A DNA stretch of 64,000 nucleotides from Pristionchus mayeri (Eukaryota; Nematoda; Chromadorea; Rhabditida; Neodiplogasteridae). A program made the translations under genes and the position numbers. The DNA lies in contig BTRK01000004.1 of NCBI GenBank assembly GCA_036245805.1, positions 4,030,001-4,094,000 on the forward strand, given 5' to 3'. The first letter of the stretch is position 1; each line of letters starts with the position of its first letter. Below, one piece after another: positions 15,001 through 25,700 of this stretch. The notes under the pieces were generated by a model. That model saw only the letters and a list, made by a program, of their open reading frames with translations, was not told the origin of the DNA and did not search any database.

Positions 15001-18000
15001 TGCTGTTACTTTTGGATCGTTGGTGCACTTGGGGTGTCTAGTGATCTGGACGTAGGTGGGGTGCTGTCACTTGTAGGTCGTTGAAGCACTTGGGGTGTCT
15101 ACTGATCTGGAAGGAGATGGGGGGTGCAGTCACTTGTAGGTCGTTGATGCACTTGGGGTGTCTACTGATCTGGACGTAGATTGGGGTGCTGTTACTTTTG
15201 GATCGTTGGTGCACTTGGGGTGTCTAGTGATCTGGACGTAGGTGGGGTGCTGTCACTTGTAGGTCGTTGAAGCACTTGGGGTGTCTACTGATCTGGAAGG
15301 AGATGAAGGGTGCAGTCACTTGTAGGTCGTTGACGCACTTGGGGTGTCTACTGATCTGGACGTAGATTGGGGTGCTGTTACTTTTGGATCGTTGGTGCAC
15401 TTGGGGTGTCTAGTGATCTGGACGTAGGTGGGGTGCTGTCACTTGTAGGTCGTTGAAGCACTTGGGGTGTCTACTGATCTGGAAGGAGATGGGGGGTGCA
15501 GTCACTTGTAGGTCGTTGATGCACTTGGGGTGTCTAGTGATCTGGACGTAGGTGGGGTGCTGTCACTTGTAGGTCGTTGACGCACTTGGGGTGTCTACTG
15601 ATCTGGATGGAAGGAGATGGGGGGGGGGGGGTGCAGTCACTTGTAGGTCGTTGACGCACTTGGGGTGTCTACTGATCTGGATACTGTTACTTTTGGATCG
15701 TTGACGCATTTGGGGTGTCTACTGATCTGGACGTAGGTGGGGTGCTGTCACTTGTAGGTCGTTGAAGCACTTGGGGTGTCTACTGATCTGGAAGGAGATG
15801 GGGGGTGCAGTCACTTGTAGGTCGTTGACGCACTTGGGGTGTCTACTGATCTGGAAGGAGATGGGGGGTGCAGTCACTTGTAGGTCGTTGACGCACTTGG
15901 GTTGTCTACTGATCTGGACGTAGATTGGGGTGCTGTTACTTTTGGATCGTTGGTGCACTTGAGGTGTCTACTGTTCTAGATGGAGATGGGTTGCTGCCAC
16001 TTGTAGGTCGTTGACGCACTTGGGGTGTCTAGTGATCTGGACGTAGATTGGGGTGCTGTTACTTTTGGATCGTTGGTGCACTTGGGGTGTCTAGTGATCT
16101 GGACGTAGGTGGGGTGCAGTCACTTGTAGGTCGTTGACGCACTTGGGGTGTCTACTGATCTGGACGTAGGTGGGGTGCTGTCACTTGTAGGTCGTTGAAG
16201 CACTTGGGGTGTCTACTGATCTGGAAGGAGATGGGGGGTGCAGTCACTTGTAGGTCGTTGATGCACTTGGGGGTGTCTAGTGATCTGGACGTAGGTGGGG
16301 TGCTGTCACTTGTAGGTCGTTGAAGCACTTGGGGTGTCTACTGATCTGGAAGGAGATGGGGGGTGCAGTCACTTGTAGGTCGTTGATGCACTTGGGGTGT
16401 ATAGTGATCTGGACGTAGGTGGGGTGCTGTCACTTGTAGGTCGTTGAAGCACTTGGGGTGTCTACTGATCTGGAAGGAGATGGGGGGTGCAGTCACTTGT
16501 AGGTCGTTGACGCACTTGGGGTGTCTACTGATCTGGAAGGAGATGGGGGGTGCAGTCACTTGTAGGTCGTTGACGCACTTGGGTTGTCTACTGATCTGGA
16601 CGTAGATTGGGGTGCTGTTACTTTTGGATCGTTGGTGCACTTGAGGTGTCTACTGTTCTAGATGGAGATGGGTTGCTGCCACTTGTAGGTCGTTGACGCA
16701 CTTGGGGTGTCTAGTGATCTGGACGTAGATTGGGGTGCTGTTACTTTTGGATCGTTGGTGCACTTGGGGTGTCTAGTGATCTGGACGTAGGTGGGGTGCA
16801 GTCACATGTAGGTCGTTGACGCACTTGGGTTGTCTACTGATCTGGACGTAGATTGGGGTGCTGTTACTTTTGGATCGTTGGTGCACTTGGGGTGTCTAGT
16901 GATCTGGACGTAGGTGGGGTGCTGTCACTTGTAGGTCGTTGAAGCACTTGGGGTGTCTACTGATCTGGAAGGAGATGGGGGGTGCAGTCACTTGTAGGTC
17001 GTTGATGCACTTGGGGTGTCTAGTGATCTGGACGTAGGTGGGGTGCTGTCACTTGTAGGTCGTTGACGCACTTGGGGTGTCTACTGATCTGGATGGAAGG
17101 AGATGGGGGGGGGGTGCAGTCACTTGTAGGTCGTTGACGCACTTGGGGTGTCTAGTGATCTGGACGTAGATTGGGGTGCTGTTACTTTTGGATCGTTGGT
17201 GCACTTGGGGTGTCTACGAAACTGGAAGGGGATGGGGGGTGCAGTCACTTGTAGGTCGTTGACGCACTTGGGGTGTCTAGTGATCTGGACGTAGGTGGGG
17301 TGCAGTCACATTTAGGTCGTTGACGCACTTGGGGTGTCTAGTGATCTGGACGTAGGTGGGGTGCTGTCACTTGTAGGTCGTTGAAGCACTTGGGGTGTCT
17401 ACTGATCTGGAAGGAGATGGGGGGTGCAGTCACTTGTAGGTCGTTGACGCACTTGGGGTGTCTACTGATCTGGACGTAGATTGGGGTGCTGTTACTTTTG
17501 GATCGTTGGTGCACTTGAGGTGTCTACTGATCTAGATGGAGATGGGGTGCTGCCACTTGTAGGTCGTTGACGCACTTGGGGTGTCTAGTGATCTGGACGT
17601 AGATTGGGGTGCTGTTACTTTTGGATCGTTGGTGCACTTGGGGTGTCTACGGAACTGGAAGGGGATGGGGGGGTGCAGTCACTTGTAGGTCGTTGACGCA
17701 CTTGGGGTGTCTAGTGATCTGGACGTAGATTGGGGTGCTGTTACTTTTGGATCGTTGGTGCACTTGGGGTGTCTAGTGATCTGGACGTAGGTGGGGTGCT
17801 GTCACTTGTAGGTCGTTGAAGCACTTGGGGTGTCTACTGATCTGGAAGGAGATGGGGGGTGCAGTCACTTGTAGGTCGTTGATGCACTTGGGGTGTCTAG
17901 TGATCTGGACGTAGGTGGGGTGCTGTCACTTGTAAGTCGTTGACGCACTTGGGGTGTCTACTGATCTGGATGGAAGGAGATGGGGGGGGGGGGGGGGTGC

Positions 18001-19797
18001 AGTCACTTGTAGGTCGTTGACGCACTTGGGGTGTCTACTGATCTGGATGCTGTTACTTTTGGATCGTTGACGCACTTGGGGTGTCTACTGAACTGGAAGG
18101 GGATGGGGGGTGCAGTCACTTGTAGGTCGTTGACGCACTTGGGGTGTATAGTGATCTGGACGTAGGTGGGGTGCTGTCACTTGTAGGTCGTTGAAGCACT
18201 TGGGGTGTCTACTGATCTGGAAGGAGATGGGGGGTGCAGTCACTTGTAGGTCGTTGACGCACTTGGGGTGTCTACTGATCTGGAAGGAGATGGGGGGTGC
18301 AGTCACTTGTAGGTCGTTGACGCACTTGGGTTGTCTAGTGATCTGGACGTAGATTGGGGTGCTGTTACTTTTGGATCGTTGGTGCACTTGGGGTGTCTAG
18401 TGATCTGGACGTAGGTGGGGTGCTGTTACTTTTGGATCGTTGGTGCACTTGGGGTGTCTAGTGATCTGGACGTAGGTGGGGTGCTGTCACTTGTAGGTCG
18501 TTGAAGCACTTGGGGTGTCTACTGATCTGGAAGGAGATGGGGGGTGCAGTCACTTGTAGGTCGTTGATGCACTTGGGGTGTCTAGTGATCTGGACGTAGG
18601 TGGGGTGCTGTCACTTGTAGGTCGTTGACGCACTTGGGGTGTCTACTGATCTGGATGGAAGGAGATGGGGGGGGGGGGTGCAGTCACTTGTAGGTCGTTG
18701 ACGCACTTGGGGTGTCTACTGATCTGGATGCTGTTACTTTTGGATCGTTGACGCATTTGGGGTGTCTACTGAACTGGATGGAGATGGGGTGCTGCCACTT
18801 GTAGGTGGTTGACGCACTTGGGGTGTCTACTGAACTGGAAGGGGATGGGGGGGTGCAGTCACTTGTAGGTCGTTGACGCACTTGGGGTGTATAGTGATCT
18901 GGACGTAGGTGGGGTGCTGTTACTTTTGGATCGTTGGTGCACTTGAGGTGTCTACTGATCTAGATGGAGATGGGTTGCTGCCACTTGTAGGTCGTTGACG
19001 CACTTGGGGTGTCTAGTGATCTGGACGTAGATTGGGGTGCTGTTACTTTTGGATCGTTGGTGCACTTGGGGTGTCTAGTGATCTGGACGTAGGTGGGGTG
19101 CAGTCACTTGTAGGTCGTTGACGCACTTGGGTTGTCTAGTGATCTGGACGTAGATTGGGGTGCTGTTACTTTTGGATCGTTGGTGCACTTGAGGTGTCTA
19201 CTGATCTAGATGGAGATGGGTTGCTGCCACTTGTAGGTCGTTGACGCACTTGGGGTGTCTAGTGATCTGGACGTAGGTGGGGTGCTGTCACTTGTAGGTC
19301 GTTGAAGCACTTGGGGTGTCTACTGATCTGGAAGGAGATGGGGGGTGCAGTCACTTGTAGGTCGTTGACGCACTTGGGGTGTCTACTGATCTGGATGGAA
19401 GGAGATGGGGGGGGGGGGGGGGGTGCAGTCACTTGTAGGTCGTTGACGCACTTGGGGTGTCTACTGATCTGGACGTAGATTGGGGTGCTGTTACTTTTGG
19501 ATCGTTGGTGCACTTGGGGTGTCTAGTGATCTGGGACGTAGGTGGGGTGCTGTCACTTGTAGGTCGTTGAAGCACTTGGGGTGTCTACTGATCTGGAAGG
19601 AGATGGGGGGTGCAGTCACTTGTAGGTCGTTGATGCACTTGGAGTGTCTAGTGATCTGGACGTAGGTGGGGTGCTGTCACTTGTAGGTCGTTGACGCACT
19701 TGGGGTGTCTACTGATCTGGATGGAAGGAGATGGGGGGGGGGGGTGCAGTCACTTGTAGGTCGTTGACGCACTTGGGGTGTCTACTGATCTGGATAC
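1..19797 (+). repeat. Satellite 1 array, left block (about 62-bp GT-rich monomer)
   Basis: Uninterrupted tandem array. Most monomers start CGTTGACGCACTTGGGGTGT or CGTTGGTGCACTTGGGGTGT and run about 61-63 bp; a short class of about 50 bp lacks the middle (ends ...CTGGATGCTGTTACTTTTGGAT), and another class carries a variable poly-G tract after GGATGGAAGGAGAT. A typical monomer has 23 G, 23 T, 8 A and 8 C on this strand, so it is strongly strand-skewed. Variants are shared in long ordered blocks, giving higher-order repeats: about 4.5 kb (compare 2227, 6745 and 11321), an extra 1047-bp duplication (8623 and 9670) and a 1858-bp duplication (13861 and 15719). The unit is not a multiple of three and open frames are short. 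No gene is seen in this stretch. Confidence 0.97.
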
Positions 19798-20297
19798 NNN
19801 NNNNNNNNNNNNNNNNNNNNNNNNNNNNNNNNNNNNNNNNNNNNNNNNNNNNNNNNNNNNNNNNNNNNNNNNNNNNNNNNNNNNNNNNNNNNNNNNNNNN
19901 NNNNNNNNNNNNNNNNNNNNNNNNNNNNNNNNNNNNNNNNNNNNNNNNNNNNNNNNNNNNNNNNNNNNNNNNNNNNNNNNNNNNNNNNNNNNNNNNNNNN
20001 NNNNNNNNNNNNNNNNNNNNNNNNNNNNNNNNNNNNNNNNNNNNNNNNNNNNNNNNNNNNNNNNNNNNNNNNNNNNNNNNNNNNNNNNNNNNNNNNNNNN
20101 NNNNNNNNNNNNNNNNNNNNNNNNNNNNNNNNNNNNNNNNNNNNNNNNNNNNNNNNNNNNNNNNNNNNNNNNNNNNNNNNNNNNNNNNNNNNNNNNNNNN
20201 NNNNNNNNNNNNNNNNNNNNNNNNNNNNNNNNNNNNNNNNNNNNNNNNNNNNNNNNNNNNNNNNNNNNNNNNNNNNNNNNNNNNNNNNNNNNNNNNN
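19798..20297. other. Assembly gap, exactly 500 N
   Basis: Run of 500 N between satellite 1 (ending ...CTGGATAC) and unique sequence (starting GTAAAAG). The round length marks a scaffolding placeholder of unknown true size. No read-through sequence joins satellite 1 to the gene island here. Confidence 0.99.
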
Positions 20298-20775
20298 GTA
20301 AAAGTTTTCTTGTCCCCAATATACTTTGGCATACATATCTCGAGGATACTGCTGAAAGTTGGGGCTCCTGGTTCCGCGAGGGGTCCATTTTCATGCATTC
20401 TCTCAGAAGACGCGTGATATACACAATCACGAATTCGGGATTTTGAAATTTTTATCAATTTCACTGTTCAAGACTTGAATATGATAAGCACTTGTCTGTG
20501 ATCTAATTTGCAGTGAAGAAGACGAGTTGTCCATACAACTTGTGCACACACCCAAGATACGAAAAAAAAACTCACTGATTATATTTGGAATCTATGATAT
20601 TAGGAGGGAGAAAGAATTACGAATGGGATTCTGTCTAGAACTGTGTGCGTATTAATAATATTACGACCGAAAACTGAATCAGAACTATGCCAGAAATGTG
20701 TCCACGTTGCATTTTTGAGGCATCACATTACTTGTACGACGCCTTCTTTGAAAGAATTTTATGCATCATTATGAT
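20298..20775. other. Unique AT-rich sequence, no gene recognised
   Basis: About 480 bases between the gap and the large palindrome. I see no exon of the ferroportin family, no other recognisable protein and no repeat. Open frames that cross into the N run are artefacts. Confidence 0.7.
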
Positions 20776-22636
20776 GTGACTATCTGAGAGGACTTACCTC
20801 AGGCCGTACAGCAAAAAATGAAATTTCAAATAAATAATGTCCTAGGGGTATCTTTTCACGTAGAGTTCGAAAATCGACCTTAGGAAGCCGTATCTCTGAC
20901 CTCTGATTTTCTGTGGCGCACCTCAACGCTGAGGTCGGTTTTTGTAAATCGTGAACGGTTGATCCAAGCCCCATATATAGATAGTAATTCTGAAAGAACT
21001 CGAAAGAACTCGCATTTTTTATGTTGGAGTGAAAGGCTAGCTCATCTGTGAAAAAAGTTGAGGCAGTTTTAAATATTTAAATAGTTATTGTGTAAACACC
21101 TTTTCCCGGGGTGTAATTTTAAATATGTTTATTGGATTCCTCGTGAAAAGTTACCCCTAGGAACAAATTTTCACTCGCAAAATCGCGAGACAATGATGTT
21201 TCCCGAAATGCGGAATAAGGAAGCATGATGATCACTGAATTTCGAAAATTTCGCACCATTGCGATTTCAACATTTACCAATTAGGAAACGTTGCCAGTAC
21301 TGTACTTCAACTTTTTATGCTTAATTGGATAGTATTCTCTTTAATAGACATGCTTACGATATCAACAAATCATTTTTTTCATATGCCAATTTCTCAAATT
21401 TGCACGTTGCAAACTCAACATTTCGAGACCAATTGACGCTGTAACTGTGGCCATGCTGTAGTATGCATCGATCTGAGTAAAAATTGGTGGAACAGTCCAA
21501 TTCGAATATATCGGGCTCCAGTTATTGACGCCGAATATGGCTTAAATGAAAATGTCCGAAATATTTAAATTCATTTTGGGAGTTAATTTTGAGAATTCTC
21601 ATTTAATATTGTTGTAAATAATGTTTTTGTAATCTGATGGATAAACTATATGCAAAAATACAGCACTCTTGCCTTTTCAAAATTTCCGAAATTTAGACAT
21701 TTGAAAATTTCGATTTTTTGAAAAATTGTCCCAAACGATCGCTTTTCCAGACGTATTTGATTCCCTCAGGTTACGAAAACATTATTTACGACAATATTAA
21801 ATGAGAATTCTCAAAATTAACTCCCAAAATGAATTTAAATATTTCGGACATTTTCATTTAAGCATATTCGTGCGTCAATAACTGGAGCCCCTGATATATT
21901 GGAGTTGGACTGTTCCACCAATTTATACTCAGGTCGAGGCATACTACAGCATGGCCACAGTTACAGCGTCAAGTGGTCTCGAAATGTTGAGTTTGCAACG
22001 TGCAAATTTGAGAAATTGGCATATGAAAAAAATGATTTGTTGATATCGTAAGGCATGTCTATTAAAGAGGAATACTATCCAATTATGCATAAAAAGTTGA
22101 AGTACAGTACTGGCAACGTTTCATAATTGGTAAAATGTTGAAATCGCAATGCGCGAAATTTTCGAAATTCAGTGATCATCATGCTTCCTTATTCCGCATT
22201 TCGGGAAACATCATTGTCTCGCGAGAGTGAAAATTTGTTCATAGGGGTAACTTTTCACGAGGAATCCAATAAACATATTTAAAATTACACCCCGGGAAAA
22301 GTGTTTACACAATAACTATTTAAATAATTAAAACTGCCTCAACTTTTTTCATAGATGAGCTAGCCTTTCACTTCCAACAATAAAAATGCTTATCTCGTCG
22401 AGTTCTGTCAGAATTACTATCTATGTATGGGGCTTGGATCAACCGTTCTCGATTTACAAAAACTGACCTCATCGTTGAGGCCCGCCACAGAAATCAGGGG
22501 TCAGAGATACGGCTTCCTAAGGTCGATTTTCGAACTCTACGTGAAAAGTTACGCCGAGGGGGTATCTTAAAATGAACACTTTATTTTTTGCTGTACGGCA
22601 CATAGGTGAAATTGCTCAGTTCTCTCAGATAGTCAC
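20776..22636. mobile_element. 1.86-kb foldback (palindromic) element
   Basis: Two inverted arms of about 900 bp meet near 21690-21720. Outer ends read GTGACTATCTGAGAG (20776) and its complement CTCTCAGATAGTCAC (ends 22636). The arms match almost end to end with scattered substitutions and small indels, for example GCTAGCTCATCTGTGAAAAA against its complement near 22345. No transposase-like frame exists inside, so this is a non-autonomous foldback element. A clear target duplication is not visible. It lies just beyond the 3' end of ferroportin copy A. Confidence 0.85.
22580..22585 (-). promoter_or_regulatory. Possible poly(A) signal AATAAA for ferroportin copy A
   Basis: AATAAA on the minus strand about 160 bases after the copy A stop codon, inside the end of the 1.86-kb foldback. 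Position is reasonable for a nematode 3' end; no transcript evidence is available. Confidence 0.25.
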
Positions 22637-22654
22637 TCTTATGCCATTTACTAG

Positions 22655-22746
22655 AGCAATGGTCTGACTCTCTTCAGTTTACACGCTCTCTCGCCAGTCA
22701 AGAGACGAGAGAGCGTGGAAACTAAAGTGAGTCAGACGACTGCTCA
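22655..22746. repeat. Hairpin directly after the copy A stop codon
   Basis: Inverted repeat: GTCTGACTCTCTTCAGTTTA at 22662 pairs with the complement ending GAGTCAGAC at 22737, around the inner stem CGCTCTCTCG/CGAGAGAGCG. On the minus strand it begins at the stop codon of ferroportin copy A, so it would be a stem-loop in the 3' UTR. It shares the CACGCTCTCT core with the hairpin at 24815-24919. Confidence 0.7.
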
Positions 22747-25700
22747 GAGATTCTTCGCTTCCTCTGTAGAGAACTTCCTAAGTTCCTGGTCTTTCGTCAG
22801 CTTTCGCGCTTGAGCCGATGACTGCAAAATCTAGAGAATCAAATATGTAAGATATTGTCATGACTTTTCACTCTATACGTCACCGAATCCGTGCAAATCA
22901 AGTCTGGCCCAGCAGTGCTCTCCTACAAGCCCATTCTCGAAGAAATTATACATTATAGCTGTTTTTTACATTTAGTATTATGCGAAATGTTCACGAGCAC
23001 TTGGTTAGCAGTTTCAACATAATATTGAATCGTATCATTCGCAGCGACATCACCTTTGCTATGTAGAAGAGATACGAGCAGCAACCTGCGAGCTTGAAGC
23101 CGTACGAGATAATAATGCAAATTCCAAAGGTGCTTGGTGATGGAAGCACGATCACCAGTACATCCTGAAAATTGACCTCAGATTTGATTCGAACTATTGG
23201 CCTCATGCCACTTTGTATAATATATTTCATATACCAATGGCGCATCCGGCCCATTAACCTGCTTATCCATTCTGATTTAGGCAAATCAGCACCGACAACA
23301 CACACATACACAAGGAAAGCTCAGAATGCCCCATCATATTGAAGTGTCATGCTCACTTTTAGTACAGGAGAACGTCTGGCAGATTGCATTCTGCACTCCG
23401 AAAACAGTGTTTCGCTGTGATTCCGGAGTGGCGACTTGCATGGATGTGAGTGATCGCGAGATCCGCCATCCACAGACCTGCGGATCGCTGGTTATTCATT
23501 CGAAACTGCTAATGATTTGGCTTCCATGCTGTAACTCTCTCTGTTTGGGGCATTCCTAATGAAATTGACGGTTTGCCGTTTAATCTTCAATTCGTGTATG
23601 TGAATTAGCATTTCAAGCCGCGGCTTACTCACCAAATCTCGAGGCAGCAATTGCGATGAGGAATAGTGAAGATCGAGACGATGCTCGTGCCATCAGACGA
23701 TGCCATCGTCGACCAATCTGCAGTTTTCGTCCAATCTTATTAGAGAATTCGAAAATTGTGTACAATGACGGTTCGAAAAAAGTACATGCAAATCATGGGT
23801 GTCCACGCCGGCGGCGTGCGTAAGGCATGTATAGGGGGTCATGGAAAAATCGATTTGTTAGTCATGGTAGATCAAGCCTAAGTACCGGTACCCAATCGAT
23901 AGTACAGGACCAGTAGATACCGTATACCACTACCGTAACCCGCTATTAATCGTCGAACTAACTTTATTTTCAAAAAATTAAAGTACCGTAACCAATCGAC
24001 TCTACAGTACTCCCCCGATACCGTATACCACTACCGTATTCCACGATTATCGCAAACTAACTTTATTTTTAAAAAGCCCTTGGCACCGTGCCAATCGATT
24101 CTACAATAACCAAGTAACTACCGTAACCCAGTTCCTTGGATCAGATCCAGTTCCTTGGGTCAAACATTTTTCTAAAATTCCAAAATCAAGCATTAAATTA
24201 TTGTAAAGTATCCTAACGTATATTTCATTACTCTAGAATCATTTTATGATCGATTTTGAATTTTTAGAAAAACGTTTGCAAAAAAAGGAACTGGGTTACG
24301 GTAGTAACTTGGGTACTGTAGAATCGATTGGGCACGGTGCCAGGGCTTTTTACAAATACAGTTAGTTTGCGATAATCGTGGATTACGGTAGTGGTATACG
24401 GTATCTACTGGTACTGTACTATCGATTGGGTACGGTACTTAGGCTTGATCTACCATGACTTACAAATCGATTTTTCCATGACCCCCTACTCATGCCTTGC
24501 GCACCGCCTCACATGTGAGCGCAGCACCCCCCCCCCCCCCCCGCCGCCATTTCTGGACACCTATGATGCAAATAGAACAATAGTGCAAGCAATGACGTAT
24601 CGTTTCCTGAATTCTTACTGTAACCTTACCACTCACCTATATGCGCACTTGCGTGAGGAGCGGGAGGGGGAGTGGACGCTTCGCTAGACGTCGGCTGTGG
24701 GGAAGACACGAAATTGCCAAGCAGAGCATGCCACCACGACGACCACCTTCGAATTGCATGATGGCGAAACTAGGTCCGGTGAATTAGTGCATCATTGTTG
24801 CACTGCACATTATAGTACGAGAAACGATACCACGCTCTCTTCATTCTACACACTCTCTCGCCGATCGACCGGTCTAGAGAGTTTGTAGAATGAAGAGAGC
24901 GTGGAATCGTTTCTCGAACTCTCGTGCACATGATGACCGGGGAGGGTGACAATTGCCCAAAAGACAATTGCACAACTCGTCGCCGTTCGCTTGGAATTTG
25001 GGCGAAGCAACTTGGGAGTTGTTTCATTGGAACCAGTACGTGCTGCACTACATTTGCATATGTCACTCTTACCAGCCGATCTTGAGTTTCACTCCATATC
25101 TATGTATGTGGGGTTCATGATCCAAAATTGGCAATTTGAATGGAAAATCATGGTTAGATAATCACCAAATGCAGTAACCAATCGATAACCATTTTACTGG
25201 GATAACGTAGATATTGTGGTACTAGAATATCGATTGGTTACGGTACTCTCTGATTATCTAGCCATGATTTTCAGCTAAAATTCTCAATTTTGGGACCATG
25301 AACCCCGGGTCGTGGGTGAATTGTAAAATTCATGATCGCCTAGTAACAAGAGTTACATATGCAAATATAGCGGAGCATATAGTGGTTACAATGAAATAAC
25401 TCCCAAGTTACTTCGCCAAATTTCAAGCGAACGGCAACGAGTTGGGGCTATTGTCGTTTGGGCAATTGTCCCCCCCCACCCCCCCCCCCCCCCCGATGAC
25501 CGCTCCATTTTTGCATTATTTAAGGAATATTCGAAGAACTGACGTCATCGTCGAGAAGTAGGCAGTGGGATTCAAGGAGATCCTGATAACCAGATCGACA
25601 CTACGCACAAAGATAGAAGACTCGCTTGGATCTGAAGGAAGCTATAAAAGTTTCAGAGAAAGGCGAAAATTAACGCGCAGACATCCTAAGATGATAATAC

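Noticed and set aside
1..19797. Short open frames of 60-100 residues with HLGCLLIWKEMGG or SRHPKCVNDLQ repeats
   Set aside because: They are translations of satellite 1 monomers, recur in step with the repeat and end at monomer length changes.
19709..20464. Open frames crossing the first gap
   Set aside because: Same artefact: the N run hides stops; the flanks are satellite 1 and unrelated unique sequence.
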